From Orientallactaga sibirica (Eukaryota; Chordata; Mammalia; Rodentia; Dipodidae), in assembly GCA_036365145.1 (NCBI GenBank), contig JAEOAD010001365.1, positions 704,501-768,500 of the forward strand: DNA of 64,000 bases, read 5' to 3'. Below the pieces are notes generated by a model, which was given only the letters and a program-made list of their open reading frames with translations, searched no databases and was not told the DNA's origin. Positions 32,625-43,536 of this stretch are shown piece by piece. Every line of letters starts with the position of its first letter. The stretch's first letter is position 1. Made by a program: the position numbers and the translations under genes.

Positions 32625-33812
32625 TTGGGGGGGGTGGGTGTTGAGGTAGGGTCTCACTCTAGCCCAGGCTGTCCTGGAATTCACTATGCAGTCTTAGGGT
32701 AGCCTTGAACTCACACAATCCTCCTACCTCTGCCTCCCGAGTGCTGGGATTAAAGGCGTGCGCCACCACGCCCAGCTTATCTTTCCTATTTTTAAGCTCT
32801 TCTTTCAGGTAGTTTGAGGATGCACAAAAGCAATGAATACACTCCAAGTTCCCCTTGGTATAAACTATATAGCTGAAAGTGGGCGACCCACACATCAACT
32901 CCAGAGGTTATCATGGCTGACAATCTGCTCTATTTTCTTCTTCACCTTTCTGTGCATTAAAACATACATGCTGGGCTGGAGAGATGGCTGAAGCGGTTAA
33001 AGGCACTTGCCTACAAAACCTGATGGCCTGGGTTCTATTATCTAGCACCCATATAATGTCAGGTATATAAAGTGGCACATGCATTTGAAGTTCATTTGCA
33101 GTGGCAAGAGGCCCTGGCATGCCCATTCTTTCTGTCTCTCTCTGCTTATAACTAAATAAATAAATAAAAATATTTGAGAAAAAAAAGCTGGGTGTGGTGA
33201 TGCACATTTTTAATCCCAGCACTCAGGAAGCAGAGGTAGGACGATCACCATGAGTTCGAGGCCACCCTGAGACTACATAGTGAATTCCAGGTCAGCCTGG
33301 GCTAGAGTGAGACCCTACCTCAAAAAAAAAAAAAAATAAAAATTCAGTTGCAAGTAATAGAAACTTAAAAGCCAGGCGTGGAGACACACCTATAGGCTAA
33401 GTGAGGATCACTGGCCCATTGCTGTGAGTTGTAAGTCAGACTGGGCTAGAGTGTTAGAACCTATTGAAAAAAAAGCTGGGCGTGGTGGCCACACCTTTAA
33501 TCCCAGCACTCAGGAAGCAGAGGTAGGAGGATCACAGTGAATCTGAGGCCAGCCTGGGACTACAAAGTGAGTTCCATCCTCCTACCTTAGCCACTCAAAT
33601 GCTGAGACTAAAGGTATGTGCCACCATGCCCAGCAAAAGAAGTATTTCTTTTTTCTTCCCCCACCCTTTTTTTGAGTTAGGGTCTCACTCTAGCCCAGGC
33701 TGACCTGGAATTCACTATGTAGTCTCAGGGTGGCCTTGAACTCACAGCGATTCTCCTACCTCTGCCTCCCAAGTGCTGGGATTAAAGACATGCGCCACCA
33801 CGCCCAGCTCAT
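32625..33812. repeat. Mixed SINE cluster with a B1 fold-back
   Basis: B1 reversed 32625-32780; DIP-like forward 32973-33183; B1 forward 33186-33340; worn B1 33370-33475; B1 5' part forward 33475-33575 joined directly to a reversed B1 5' part 33574-33636; B1 reversed 33665-33812. Confidence 0.87.
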
Positions 33813-33819
33813 AGTGGTG

Positions 33820-35390
33820 AATTTTTGCTACTTGCAGTCAAAAACATTCCTATGACTGTCACCATCTTCAGCTGCTACTAGCACAGCCCTAGCTGTGCCC
33901 CAGTCTGAACATGTTGTCCATTTCAACCCAGCCCTGAAAAGGTACTCTTCCCCACAACATGGACCATGAGTCATGACAAAATGCCAAGTATGTTGCATGG
34001 GGGAGTCCTGACCCACCAATCAACACAGTGGATATTCTTTCTGAAGTATTGGTGTGTCCTCCCTGGGTCTCTTTGTGGACTTGTGTGGTGTGGTATATGT
34101 GGACTCTCCTGTCCAGCTGAGCCAGGTCTAAGCAGAGCTGCAATCTGGTCAAATGCAGAGGGGGCAAAGTCGGCACTGTACCCACACAGCTTGGGTGGGC
34201 CACTGTGCACTGTTCACCACCGGGCTTAACTGCTGGTTGGTCTTGTTTCCCTTTGGTATTTGTCAAGGGCCTCAGAGTCCCTATATTCCCTGCATATGGC
34301 TGGAATGACCAAGCTCCAGGGACAGAATGGGGCATGAGGCATATCTGGCCTCTGTGGCCTGAGGAGTGGCAGCCATGGGTCTCTTCGGGGTGAAAGCAAA
34401 AGAACATGGACCCCAATCCTGCCACCACTTGTCACTTCCACTAAGCAATGCCTGCCAGGACCACCATAGCAGCCTCTTTCCAGGGCTCCCTGCCCTTCTA
34501 CATCTCCCCGCAGCCACAGGGACTCTGTGAACACAACAGGACTATGTGGCTCAGGCTCATGCACAGAGAGGAGCTGTCCATACCTTTAGCTCTTCTACTC
34601 ACCTCTGCCATTTCTGTTCTAGCCACAAGAAATTATACCTCCAACACCCAGAAATGCTTCTACCTCAGGGCCATTGCCCTGCCCCTCTGTGCAGACTCTC
34701 ATAGGCCTTTGGAACCCCGAGTTCAAAGAAAACAGCCTGCGTTCCTTTTCCCCAGCAGTGACTCCCTGATTAGATCTGTCATGTGTGGTCTCCTAACATA
34801 AGCAGGGTGGGTCCTAGCAGACCCCAGGGCCCCCAGATTACCTTTAAGGGGCTGTGCCCCAGATGGATCCTGGAGACTGCTGGCACAGCCTGGGGGTGGG
34901 GGTTGGGAGAGTGTGGGGTGTGTGTGTGGGGGGGGGCGGCAGGGCCACGTGCTTCCTGCTTGCTTGGAACGCCCAGCTGCCTCAGCTCCATGTGGAACGC
35001 ATTCTCTGATTCTTCAGCCTGGTGCTGACAAATTGCTTTGGAAACTTTGGCAAGTGAATTGCCTCAGGAGAGGGTGGGGACCAAGTGGCCACGCCTGGGC
35101 TCATTTGGCCTACTGAAGTACCCATGACAGACTCTGGTGCCTGGCAGGAGGCCTGGCAATCTGGCTCCCATGTCTTGGGTGGAGGGGAAGAAGTGGGGGG
35201 TATCTGTGAAGTTACTAAAGTCGTGGATGTGGTGCCTACTCAAGGGCTGGGAGCCAAGGAAAGGAGTGGGTAGAGTTTCTGGGCATGGCTCCGCCCATCC
35301 CTTTCATGGCAGCCACCAAATTCTGCCCTCCATTCTTTTTTCTCTCCACAAATGGTCCATTTCTCCTAGAGAAGGCCCAATGTCTTTTTT
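33820..35390. promoter_or_regulatory. 1.5-kb repeat-free intron block, candidate regulatory region
   Basis: No SINE, LINE or LTR sequence that I can recognise. GC-rich stretches near 34880-35000 include GGGGGGGGCGGC, followed by AAATTGCTTTGGAAACTTTG. Regulation is inferred only from repeat depletion; open frames in it lack splice context. Confidence 0.25.
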
Positions 35391-35394
35391 GTTG

Positions 35395-36720
35395 TTGTTT
35401 TTTTTTGTTGGTAACAGACTCTCATGTATCCCAAGCTGGCCTTGAACTCACAATCCTCTTGTCTCAGCCTATCAAGAACTGGGATTACAGTTTTGGATCA
35501 CCCTGCCTGACCCAAAGGTATCTTTGTTTTTTATTTTTATTTTCGTTTATTTACTTATTTTTTTTCAAGGTAGGGTCTTGCTGAAGCCCAGGCTGACCTG
35601 GAATTCACTAGTCTCAGGCTGGCCTCGAACTCACAGTGATCCTCCTACCTCTGCCTCCTGAGTGCTGGAATTAAAGGCATGAGCCACCACGCCCCACTAA
35701 CCCTATCTTTAAAAAAAAAAATTGGGCTGGAGAGATGGCTTAGCAGTTAAGGCGCCTGCCTCCTAAGCCTAAGAACACTGGTTCCAATCTCCAGGTCCCA
35801 CGTTTAGCCAGATGCAGTGACACAAGGGCGCAATGCCACAATTGACCACAAGGGGGTGAACACATCTGGATTTTGTTCTCAGCAGCTGAGAGGCTGCTGA
35901 TGCGCCCATCTCTGTCTTCCTCTCCCTCTCTCTCTGTCTCTCTCTCAAAAAAAAAAAAAATAGGGCTGGAGAGATGGCTTAGCGGTTAAACGCTTGCCTA
36001 TGAAGCCTAAGAACCCCGGTTCAAGGCTTGATTCTCCAGGACCCACGTAAGCCAGATGCACAAGGGGGTGCATGCATCTGGAGTTCGTTTGCAGTGGCTG
36101 GAGGCCCTGGCACACCCATTCTCTCTCTCTCTCTCTCTCCTGCCTATTTCTGTATCTCTCTCTCTCAAATAAGTAAATAAATAATAAAATATTTAAAAAA
36201 TATTTAAAAAAATAATAATTTCGCCGGGCGTGGTGGCGCACGCCTTTAATCCCAGCACTCGGACCAGAGTGAGACCCTACCTCGCAAAAACAAAAAATAA
36301 TAATAATAATAATTTCAAGTAGAGGGAGAGATAGAAGAGAGTCAGAGAAAGAGAGAGAATGGGCACACCAGGGCCTCTAGCCACTGCAAACAAATTCCAA
36401 ATGCATGTGCCACTGTGCACCTGGCTTTACATAGGTCCTGGGTAATCAAACCCTGGTTCTTGGGCTTTGCAGGCAAGTGCCTTAACCACTGAACCATCTC
36501 TCTAGCTCCCAAAACCCTATCTTTCAAAGCACGAGTCTGCTGTTTCTTTCTCTGTCAAAACCTTTATCTTTCAAAGCATGGTGGCGCATGCCTTTAAGTC
36601 AGCTGTTTCTTTCTCTGTCGAGACCACCCTGAGACTACATAGTTAATTCGAGGTCAGCCTGGACCAGAGTGAGACCCTACCTCGCAAAACCAAAAAAAAA
36701 AAAAAAAAAAAAAAAACCTT
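35395..36720. repeat. SINE cluster (B1, DIP-like, extended tRNA SINE)
   Basis: B1-like reversed 35395-35515 and 35565-35697; extended-type tRNA SINE forward 35724-35960; DIP-like forward 35963-36195; B1 with an internal deletion forward 36222-36290; DIP-like reversed 36310-36510; rearranged B1 pieces 36570-36717 containing CTGTTTCTTTCTCTGTC twice (36540 and 36603) and a 25-A tail. Confidence 0.87.
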
Positions 36721-37104
36721 TGCTCTCAGGATCAAATCAAACTTGGTAACAGGGTGCTTGGCTGCTCGGCTGCTCTTTCAGTTTCAACTCTGGAGGCAAG
36801 CAAGGGCCTGTGCTTAGAATGTGAAGACTTCACCGTCCTCACTCCAGGCCTTTGCACCTGCTATTCCTTATGCGCATACTCTCTACACACCCTATCCTCC
36901 CATAGCCAGCTTTCCCCCCCCTTTTTTTTTTTTTTTTTTTTTCCCTTTTTTTGGTATAGCCAAGTCTGGGGTTATGGCTTAGTGTCACAAGCTTAGACTG
37001 TACAAAGTATAAGACACTGGGTTTGATTCCAAGTATCCCCCACCAAAAAGACATAAATAGGTCATATATATCAAAGTATATGAAATGTATACCACTTACA
37101 ACAC
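36721..37104. other. Intron sequence with one ID-like fragment
   Basis: 36965-37050 (GTCTGGGGTTATGGCTTAGT, TTTGATTCCAAGTATC) is a worn ID-type tRNA SINE; the rest is unassigned apart from a C/T run near 36916-36950. Confidence 0.5.
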
Positions 37105-37457
37105 TGTGGTGGTTTGATTCAGGTATACCCAATAAACTTAGGTGTTCTGAATACCATGTCCCCAGCTGATGGCAGTTTGGGAATTAAAGCCTCCTGGAGG
37201 CAGTGTATTGTTGGGGGTGGGCTTATGAGTGTTATAGCCAGCTTCCTCTTGTCAATGGTTGGCACACTCTCTTCTTGCTATTGTCCATCCAATGTTGCCC
37301 AGGAGGTGATGTCCACCCTCCGATCTTGCTATTGTTCCTCCCCCGCCTCCGCCATCATGGAGCTTCCCCTCAAGTCTGTACACCAAAATAAGCCTTTTTT
37401 TCCCAAGCTGCTCTTGGTTGGGTGTTTTCTGCCAGCAATGTGAACCTGACTGCAACA
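37105..37457 (+). repeat. Solo LTR, MaLR type, with 5-bp target duplication
   Basis: A 353-bp element, TGTGGTGG...CTGCAACA, flanked by AACAC at 37100-37104 and 37458-37462. Shares GATTCAGGT, CAGTGTATTGTTGGGGGTGG and TCTGCCAGCAA with the LTR at 25213. Non-coding. Confidence 0.9.
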
Positions 37458-37497
37458 AACACCCACATAACTTCATCTTGGAGAACATCTAACCAAC

Positions 37498-38136
37498 TAG
37501 GTATGGTGGTGCATGCCTGCGGTCCTGTGCTTGGGAAGCAGAGTAGGAGATTTCTGAAGTTTGAAGACAGTTTGGTCTACATGGTGAGTTCTAGGCCAGC
37601 CAGCCAGGGCTACAGAGTGAAGTCTGTTTACAAAAAAAAAAAAGGGGGGGGCCCGGGCGAGGTGGCGCACGCCTTTAATCCCAGCACTCGGGAGGCAGAG
37701 GTAGGAGGATCGCCGAGAGTTCAAGGCCACCCTGAGACTACATAGTTAATTCCAGGTCAGCCTGGGCCAGAGTGAGACCCTACCTCGAAAAACCAAAAAA
37801 AAAAAAAAAAAAAGGGGTGGAGAGCCGGGTGTGGTGGCGCATGCCTTTAATCCCTGCACTCGGGAGTCGGGAGGCAGAGGTAGAAGGATCACCGTGAGTT
37901 CGAGGCTACCCTGTGACTACATAGTGAATTCCAGGTCAGCCTGAACTAGGGTGAGACCCTACCTCAAAAAACCAAAAACCAAAAACCAAAAACGGGGTGG
38001 AACCGGGCATGGTGGCGCACGCCTTTAATCCCAGCACTCGGGAGGCAGAGGTAGGAGGATCGCCGAGAGTTCAAGGCCACCCTGAGACTACATAGTTAAT
38101 TCCAGGTCAGCCTGGACCAGAGTGAGACCCTACCTT

Positions 38137-38174
<38 letters not shown>

Positions 38175-39075
38175 AACAAAACACGGGTGGAGTGGGGCTG
38201 GAGAGCATTTAAGGCACTTGCCTTCGAAGCCTAAGGATCCACATTTGATTCTCAAATCAGATGCACAAGGTGGCACAAGCATTTGGAGTTCCTTTACAGT
38301 GGGCTAAGGGCTCTGACGTGCCCATATTCTCTCAAAATAAAATAAACAAATATAAAATAAAAGAAAGAGATCTCAATTCAAATCTCATTTAAGAGGTAGC
38401 TGCCTCTGCCTCTGAACAGACTCACAGTAAATTTCCCTTAAAAAAAAAAAAAGAATGAAGAAAAAAATCAAAAAATCAAGGGTCTCACTCTGGCAGGCTG
38501 ACCTGGAATTGGTCTCAGGGTGGCCTCGATTTTAATCCCAGCACTCAGGAGGCAGAGATGGGAGGAGTTCAAGGCCACCCTGAGAATTTAATCCCAGCAC
38601 TGAGGCAGAGATTCCAGGTCAAGGCCACCCTGAGAATACATAGTGAAGTGAGGACCTAGAGTGAGACCCCCTTGAAACCCCCCAAAATAAATAAAAGTAA
38701 ATCTCATTTTATCTTCCTTATTTTATCTAGATCATTATCTGTAAAATCAGAGGATGAGCTGGGTGGCGTGCACCTTTAATCCCAGCATTTAGGAGGCAAA
38801 GGTAGAAGGATCCTTGTGAGTTTGAAGCCAGCCTGCTGACAGAGTTCCAGGTCAGCCTGGGATAGTGGACTCTATCTCAAAAAAAAAAAAGAAGCCGGGT
38901 GTGGTGGCGCACGCCTATAATCTCAGCACTCAGGAGGCAGAGGTAGGAGGATTGCCATGAGTTTGAGGCCACCCTGAGACTACATAGTGAATTCCAGGTC
39001 AGCCTGAGCTGCAGTGAAACCCTACCTCGAAAAACAAACAAACAAACAAACAAACAAACAAACAACAACAAAAAA
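37498..39075 (+). repeat. Forward B1 cluster with one DIP-like SINE and a scrambled B1
   Basis: B1 forward at 37498-37635 (old), 37650-37800, 37822-37990, 38003-38172 (34-A tail), 38757-38890 and 38893-39075 ((AAAC)n tail). DIP-like forward 38190-38345. 38470-38700 is built from shuffled B1 pieces in both orientations. Confidence 0.9.
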
Positions 39076-39099
39076 ATAAAATTAGGGGATGAGTTGGAA

Positions 39100-39590
39100 G
39101 CATTTTTGCCTTTTACTCATTTAAGCAAATATATACCCATTTAAGATAAAACATTTCCCTCTCCTTACCACCCAAATCACCTCCAGCACCCCATTTTGGG
39201 AAATGCTGTTCCACACTAAAACCCGGTTGCCTAGGAGAAAATTTCAGGAAGCAGCTTTAATGAGCAGATAAGAATGATTTGCAATTAACATCAATTGTCT
39301 ATATGCAAATTAAACTTCCCAACTACCAGGCCTCTTTTGTAGGGGCTCCCTCCAGTTTCATTCCCTCCACTTGAGCAAATCCTTCTCTCAGACACCAGGC
39401 AATTTTGTACCCACCCTGCCTCAGCCACCAACCATTCCTGGTATTGCTACTGCCTTTATATAATAGATTTCAAAACCCCACAATTAAAAAAAAATCACCC
39501 CCGTGTTTGGGATTGAACTCAGGGACTCCCATATGACAGGAAAGTGCTTTACTCTGGAGTAGAGGCCTAGCCCAGCCCTTTTCTTACTTT
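39100..39590. promoter_or_regulatory. Repeat-free intron block with clustered factor-site motifs
   Basis: A 0.5-kb island between SINE clusters. It contains an exact POU octamer ATGCAAAT at 39303-39310, an AGATAAG GATA-type site at 39266-39272, AT-rich homeodomain-like GCAATTAACA at 39281 and a half X-box-like GGTTGCCTAGG at 39225. These are sequence matches only; enhancer activity is inferred. Confidence 0.35.
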
Positions 39591-39599
39591 TTTTTTTTT

Positions 39600-40655
39600 T
39601 TATTTAATTTATTCTTTCCTCCTCCTCTTCTTCCTCCTCTTTTTTTGGAGGCAAGAGTCTCTCGCTAACCCAGGCTGACCTAGAACTCACTCTGTAGCCC
39701 AGGTTGGTCTCCAACTCATAGCAATCCTCCTACCTCAGCATGCTAGGTACTGGGATAAAAGCATGTGCCACCACTCCCAGCTTGTTTTCTTATTTTTAAA
39801 AAATATATTTTATTTGTTTATTTGCAGAGAGAGAGAGTAAGTATGTATGTGTATGTATGGGTGTGACAGGGCTTCTAGCAACTACAAACTCCAGATGCAT
39901 GCACCACTTTGTGCCTCTGGTTTTACAAAGGTACTGAGAAATCAAACCTGGGTCATTAGGCTTTGCAGGCAAGCACCTTAACCACGGACAGCCCTTGATT
40001 TTTTTTTTTTTTTTTTTAAAATATTTTATTTTTATTTATTTATTTGACAGAGAAAGAGGGAGAGAGAATAGGTGCACCAGAGCTTTCAGCCACTGCAAAC
40101 GAACTCCAGATGCATGCACCCCCTTGTGCATCTGGCTGACGTGGGTCCTGGGAAATCAAACCTAGGTCTTTTGGCTTTGCAGGCAATTGCCTTAACCGCT
40201 AAGCCATCCCTCAAGCCCGCCCTTGATTTCTTATTTTGAAACAGGGTCTCACTAAGTTGCCCAGACTATCCTTGAACTTACTCTATAGCCCAGCCAGGTC
40301 TTGAACTTGTGATCCTCCTGCTTCAGCCTCCTCAGTATCTGGAATGACAGGCCTACTTCAGTAGGCTTGGCTCCCATAATTATTCAGGATCACTGGCATG
40401 GGCCTGTATCCAGACAGGGGCCACCACAACAGCCCAGAGATTCCCTGTTGTAGAATCTCTTGGCCCCATGTCCCTGTCCCTGAGTGAGGGACTAGCATCT
40501 ATGGTGAAAGATGAGGCCTCATCAGCTCAGTATGACCTGGGACAGCACAAATACCCAAGAAATATTTATGTGAGGCTGGGGAAATGGCTCAGATGGTGAA
40601 GCGCTTGCTGTGTAAGCATGAAGACCAGAGTTCTATCCCTAGAACCCAGGTTTTA
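39600..40655 (-). repeat. Reversed B1 and DIP-like SINEs
   Basis: B1 39600-39790; DIP-like 39795-40000 and 40015-40218; B1-like 40225-40370. 40571-40655 is a forward tRNA-type fragment (GGCTGGGGAAATGGCTCAGA). 40370-40570 is unassigned. Confidence 0.82.
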
Positions 40656-41225
40656 AAAAAATATATTTTATATTTATTTATTTATTTGACAGAGAGGGTG
40701 TGGTAGTTTGAATAGATGCCCTCCATATATTCAGTGTTTTATTAGTTTGTAGTTTGCATTTACAGCACCTGGCTGGAGGCAATGTCTCTGGGTAGATCTT
40801 AAGGTGTGGTGGTGGGTTTAGGATTTCAATCTAAAGATATGTAAAGTGTGCCTAGTTGGAGTTCCTGAAATGTGTGGTGCTGTGTGGCTTTTGGTTTTGC
40901 TCTCTGTATTTGGTCCTGTGAAGGCAGGCCAGCTTCTTCTGCCATTATGGAACTTCCCCTGGATCTATAAACTTCAATAAATCCCTTCCTCCATAACTGT
41001 GCCTGGTCTAGAAGTTTATCTCAGCAAACCTGAAGCTATCTGCTACAGAGGGGGACAGAGAGAAAGAGAGAGAATGGGTGTACCAGGACCTCTAGACACT
41101 GCAAATGAACTCTAGATGCGTGCGCCCCCTTGTGCATCTGGCTAATGTGGGTCCTGGGGAATCGAACGTGGTTCCTTTGGCTTTGCAAGCAAATGCCTTA
41201 ACCACTGGGCCATCTCTCCAGCCCT
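40656..41225 (-). repeat. DIP-like SINE split by a MaLR-type LTR
   Basis: The reversed DIP-like SINE occupies 40656-40698 and 41048-41225; reading across the LTR restores a normal element. The reversed head ends CCATCTCTCCAGCCC. Confidence 0.9.
40699..41047 (+). repeat. Solo LTR inside a DIP-like SINE, 5-bp target duplication
   Basis: A 349-bp element, TGTGGTAG...TGCTACA, with GAGGG at 40694-40698 and 41048-41052. It has CTTCAATAAATCCC as a plausible LTR polyadenylation region. Related to, but distinct from, the LTRs at 25213 and 37105. Non-coding. Confidence 0.92.
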
Positions 41226-41239
41226 GGGAGCTTTTAATT

Positions 41240-42560
41240 TTTTATTTTTATTATTTTAGAGAGAGGAAGAGAGGAAGAATTGGCACATCAGGGCCTCAGC
41301 CACGGAAATTGAACTCTAGACACTTGTGCCACCTAGTGGGCATGTGCGACCTTGCATTTGCCTCACCTTTGTGTGTCTGTCTTATGTGGGATCTGGAGAG
41401 TTGAACATGGGTCCTCAGGCTTTGAAGGCAAGAGCCTTAACTGCTAAGCCATCTCTCTACCTTTTTTTTTTTTTTTTCCTGAGGTAGTTTCCCTCTAGCC
41501 CAGGCTCACCTGGAATTCACTATGTAGTCTCAGGGTGCCCTTGAACTCATGGAAATCCTCCTACCTCTGCCTCCCAAGTGTTGGAATTAAAGGTGTGTGC
41601 CACCATGCCTGGACCTGGGAGCTTTTTTTTTTTTTTTTGGGTTTTCGAGGTGGGGTGCCTCCCAAGTGTTGGAATTAAAGGTGTGTGCCACCATGCCTGG
41701 ACCTGGGAGCTTTTTATTTTATTTTATTTATTTTTAAAAAAATATATTTTATTTATTTATTTGAGACAGAGACAGAATGGACACGCCAGGCCCTCCAGCC
41801 ATTGCAAATGAACTCCAGACACATGTGCCTCCCCGGTGTATCTGGCTTATGTGGGTCCTGGAGAATTGAATTGAGGTCCTTTGGCTTTGCAGGCAAACGC
41901 CTTAACTGTTAAGCCATCTCTCCAGCCCCTATTATTATTATTATTATTTTTTGAGGTAGGATCTCACTGGAGCTCAGGCTGACCTGAAATTCACTCTGTA
42001 GTCTCAGGGTGGCCTTGAACTCGTGGTGATCCTCCTACCTCTGCCTCCTGAGTGCTGGGATTAAAGGCATGCACCACCATGCCTGGCTTAACCCTGACTT
42101 CTTGAGTGATCATTAGCATGTCCAGTTCTTAGTTTTTTTTTTTTTTTTTTTGCTGGGATTAAAGGAGTGCTCTACCTTGCCCAATCTGGGAGTTTTTTTT
42201 TTTTTTTTTTTTTAATAAATATTCCTAGTGCTGGTCATGGTGGCATATGCCTTTACTCCCAGCACTCAGGAGGCCAAAGTTAGAAGGACTGCTGTGAGTT
42301 TGAGGCCACCTGAGACTATATTGTCAATTCCAGGTCAGCCTGGGTTAGAGTGAGACCCTACCTCAACCCTTGGCCCAGTGGTTAAAGGTGCTTGCTTACA
42401 AAGCCTGTAGGTCCCCATTCAATTCCCAAGCTACCCATGTAAGCCAGACACAAAAAGTAGTGCATGTGTCTAGTGTTCATTTACAGAACCAAGAGGCCCT
42501 GGTGTATACCCACACATGTACATACACATGTATAATGCACACACACATGCAAATGAGTAA
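41240..42560. repeat. SINE cluster with an 88-bp offset duplication
   Basis: Extended-type tRNA SINE reversed 41240-41462; B1 reversed 41465-41613; a partial repeat of its 5' part at 41640-41713; DIP-like reversed 41725-41928; B1 reversed 41945-42090; B1 forward 42225-42370; worn DIP-like forward 42372-42560. Poly-T runs at 42133-42151 and 42195-42213. Confidence 0.87.
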
Positions 42561-42589
42561 ATAAATTTTAAAAATGCATATTATTGGGC

Positions 42590-43536
42590 CCCACCTGACC
42601 CAGTGGGAAACTATGGTGAAGTGGGGCAGTCATATGTATCCATTAACACCACGGGACTGTTTGGGGACCAATGTTTTATACTATAGAAGGTAGAAGGTCA
42701 TACTGTGCCCTGGTAGACCTCCTTTAGACCTCCTTGCAGCTGGGATGGTCACATGATAGCAGCTGATATGGCAAGTATTTACTTTTGTCATACAAAGGGG
42801 TGGCTGCAGAGGTGTTATAACTTTCCTTCTGTTCTCTGTATCCCCATCTTTGTCCCCCCATGGGCAGGGCACCACAGCCATCTTTTTCTTTTTTTTCTTT
42901 TCTTTTTTTTTGGGGGGGGGTCTTTTCAAGGTAGGGTCTCACTCTAGTCCAGGCTGACCTGGAATTCACTATGTAGTTTCAGGGTGGCCTTGAACTCATG
43001 GCGATCCTCCCTACCTCTGCCTCCTGAGTGCTGGGATTAAAGGCATGCACTGCTATGACTGGCTACCACAGCCATTTTGAGAATACAAACACAGCCAGAT
43101 GGTAAGGGCAGTAAAACAGGAAACCACATAGGGCCAATCCTTGAGGTCTCCATGAACTGCTTAGCAGCCCACTTTGCTGTCTGGACTCATGTTGTCTCTT
43201 TTAAACCCATATTTATTTAAGCCACAGCCAAATGCATTCCTGATAGGTACAGTCTGTGATGCCCAGAAAGCATAAAAACATTGGTCTCAGCAGGAAGAGA
43301 CAGATTATCAGAGAAAACCAGAGACAAAGACAGAGGGACAGTCAGAAGCATCTTTTCCTCCAACTTGGGTCCTTGAAGTCTAATGGGCAAGAAGCACTAG
43401 CCCTGCAACTCTATCAGCAAACTAGTGTGCTAGCACACCTTTCACAAGTGTGCTTCTGAGAAAGGCCTCCTAGTCAGGGTTGTGGGAATAGTGGGAAGTG
43501 GTCAGGGTTTCCTGAAAGAGCTGGGTAGAACCTTAC
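42590..43536. other. Intron next to the 428-bp exon, one B1
   Basis: Mostly unassigned unique sequence; a reversed B1 lies at 42895-43065 with T and G runs before it. Nothing recognised from 43066 to the donor at 43536. Confidence 0.6.

Noticed and set aside
34226..34564. Overlapping open frames of about 110-180 codons in the repeat-free block
   Set aside because: They overlap on both strands, have no domain I recognise and no convincing splice signals; GC-rich sequence produces such frames by chance.
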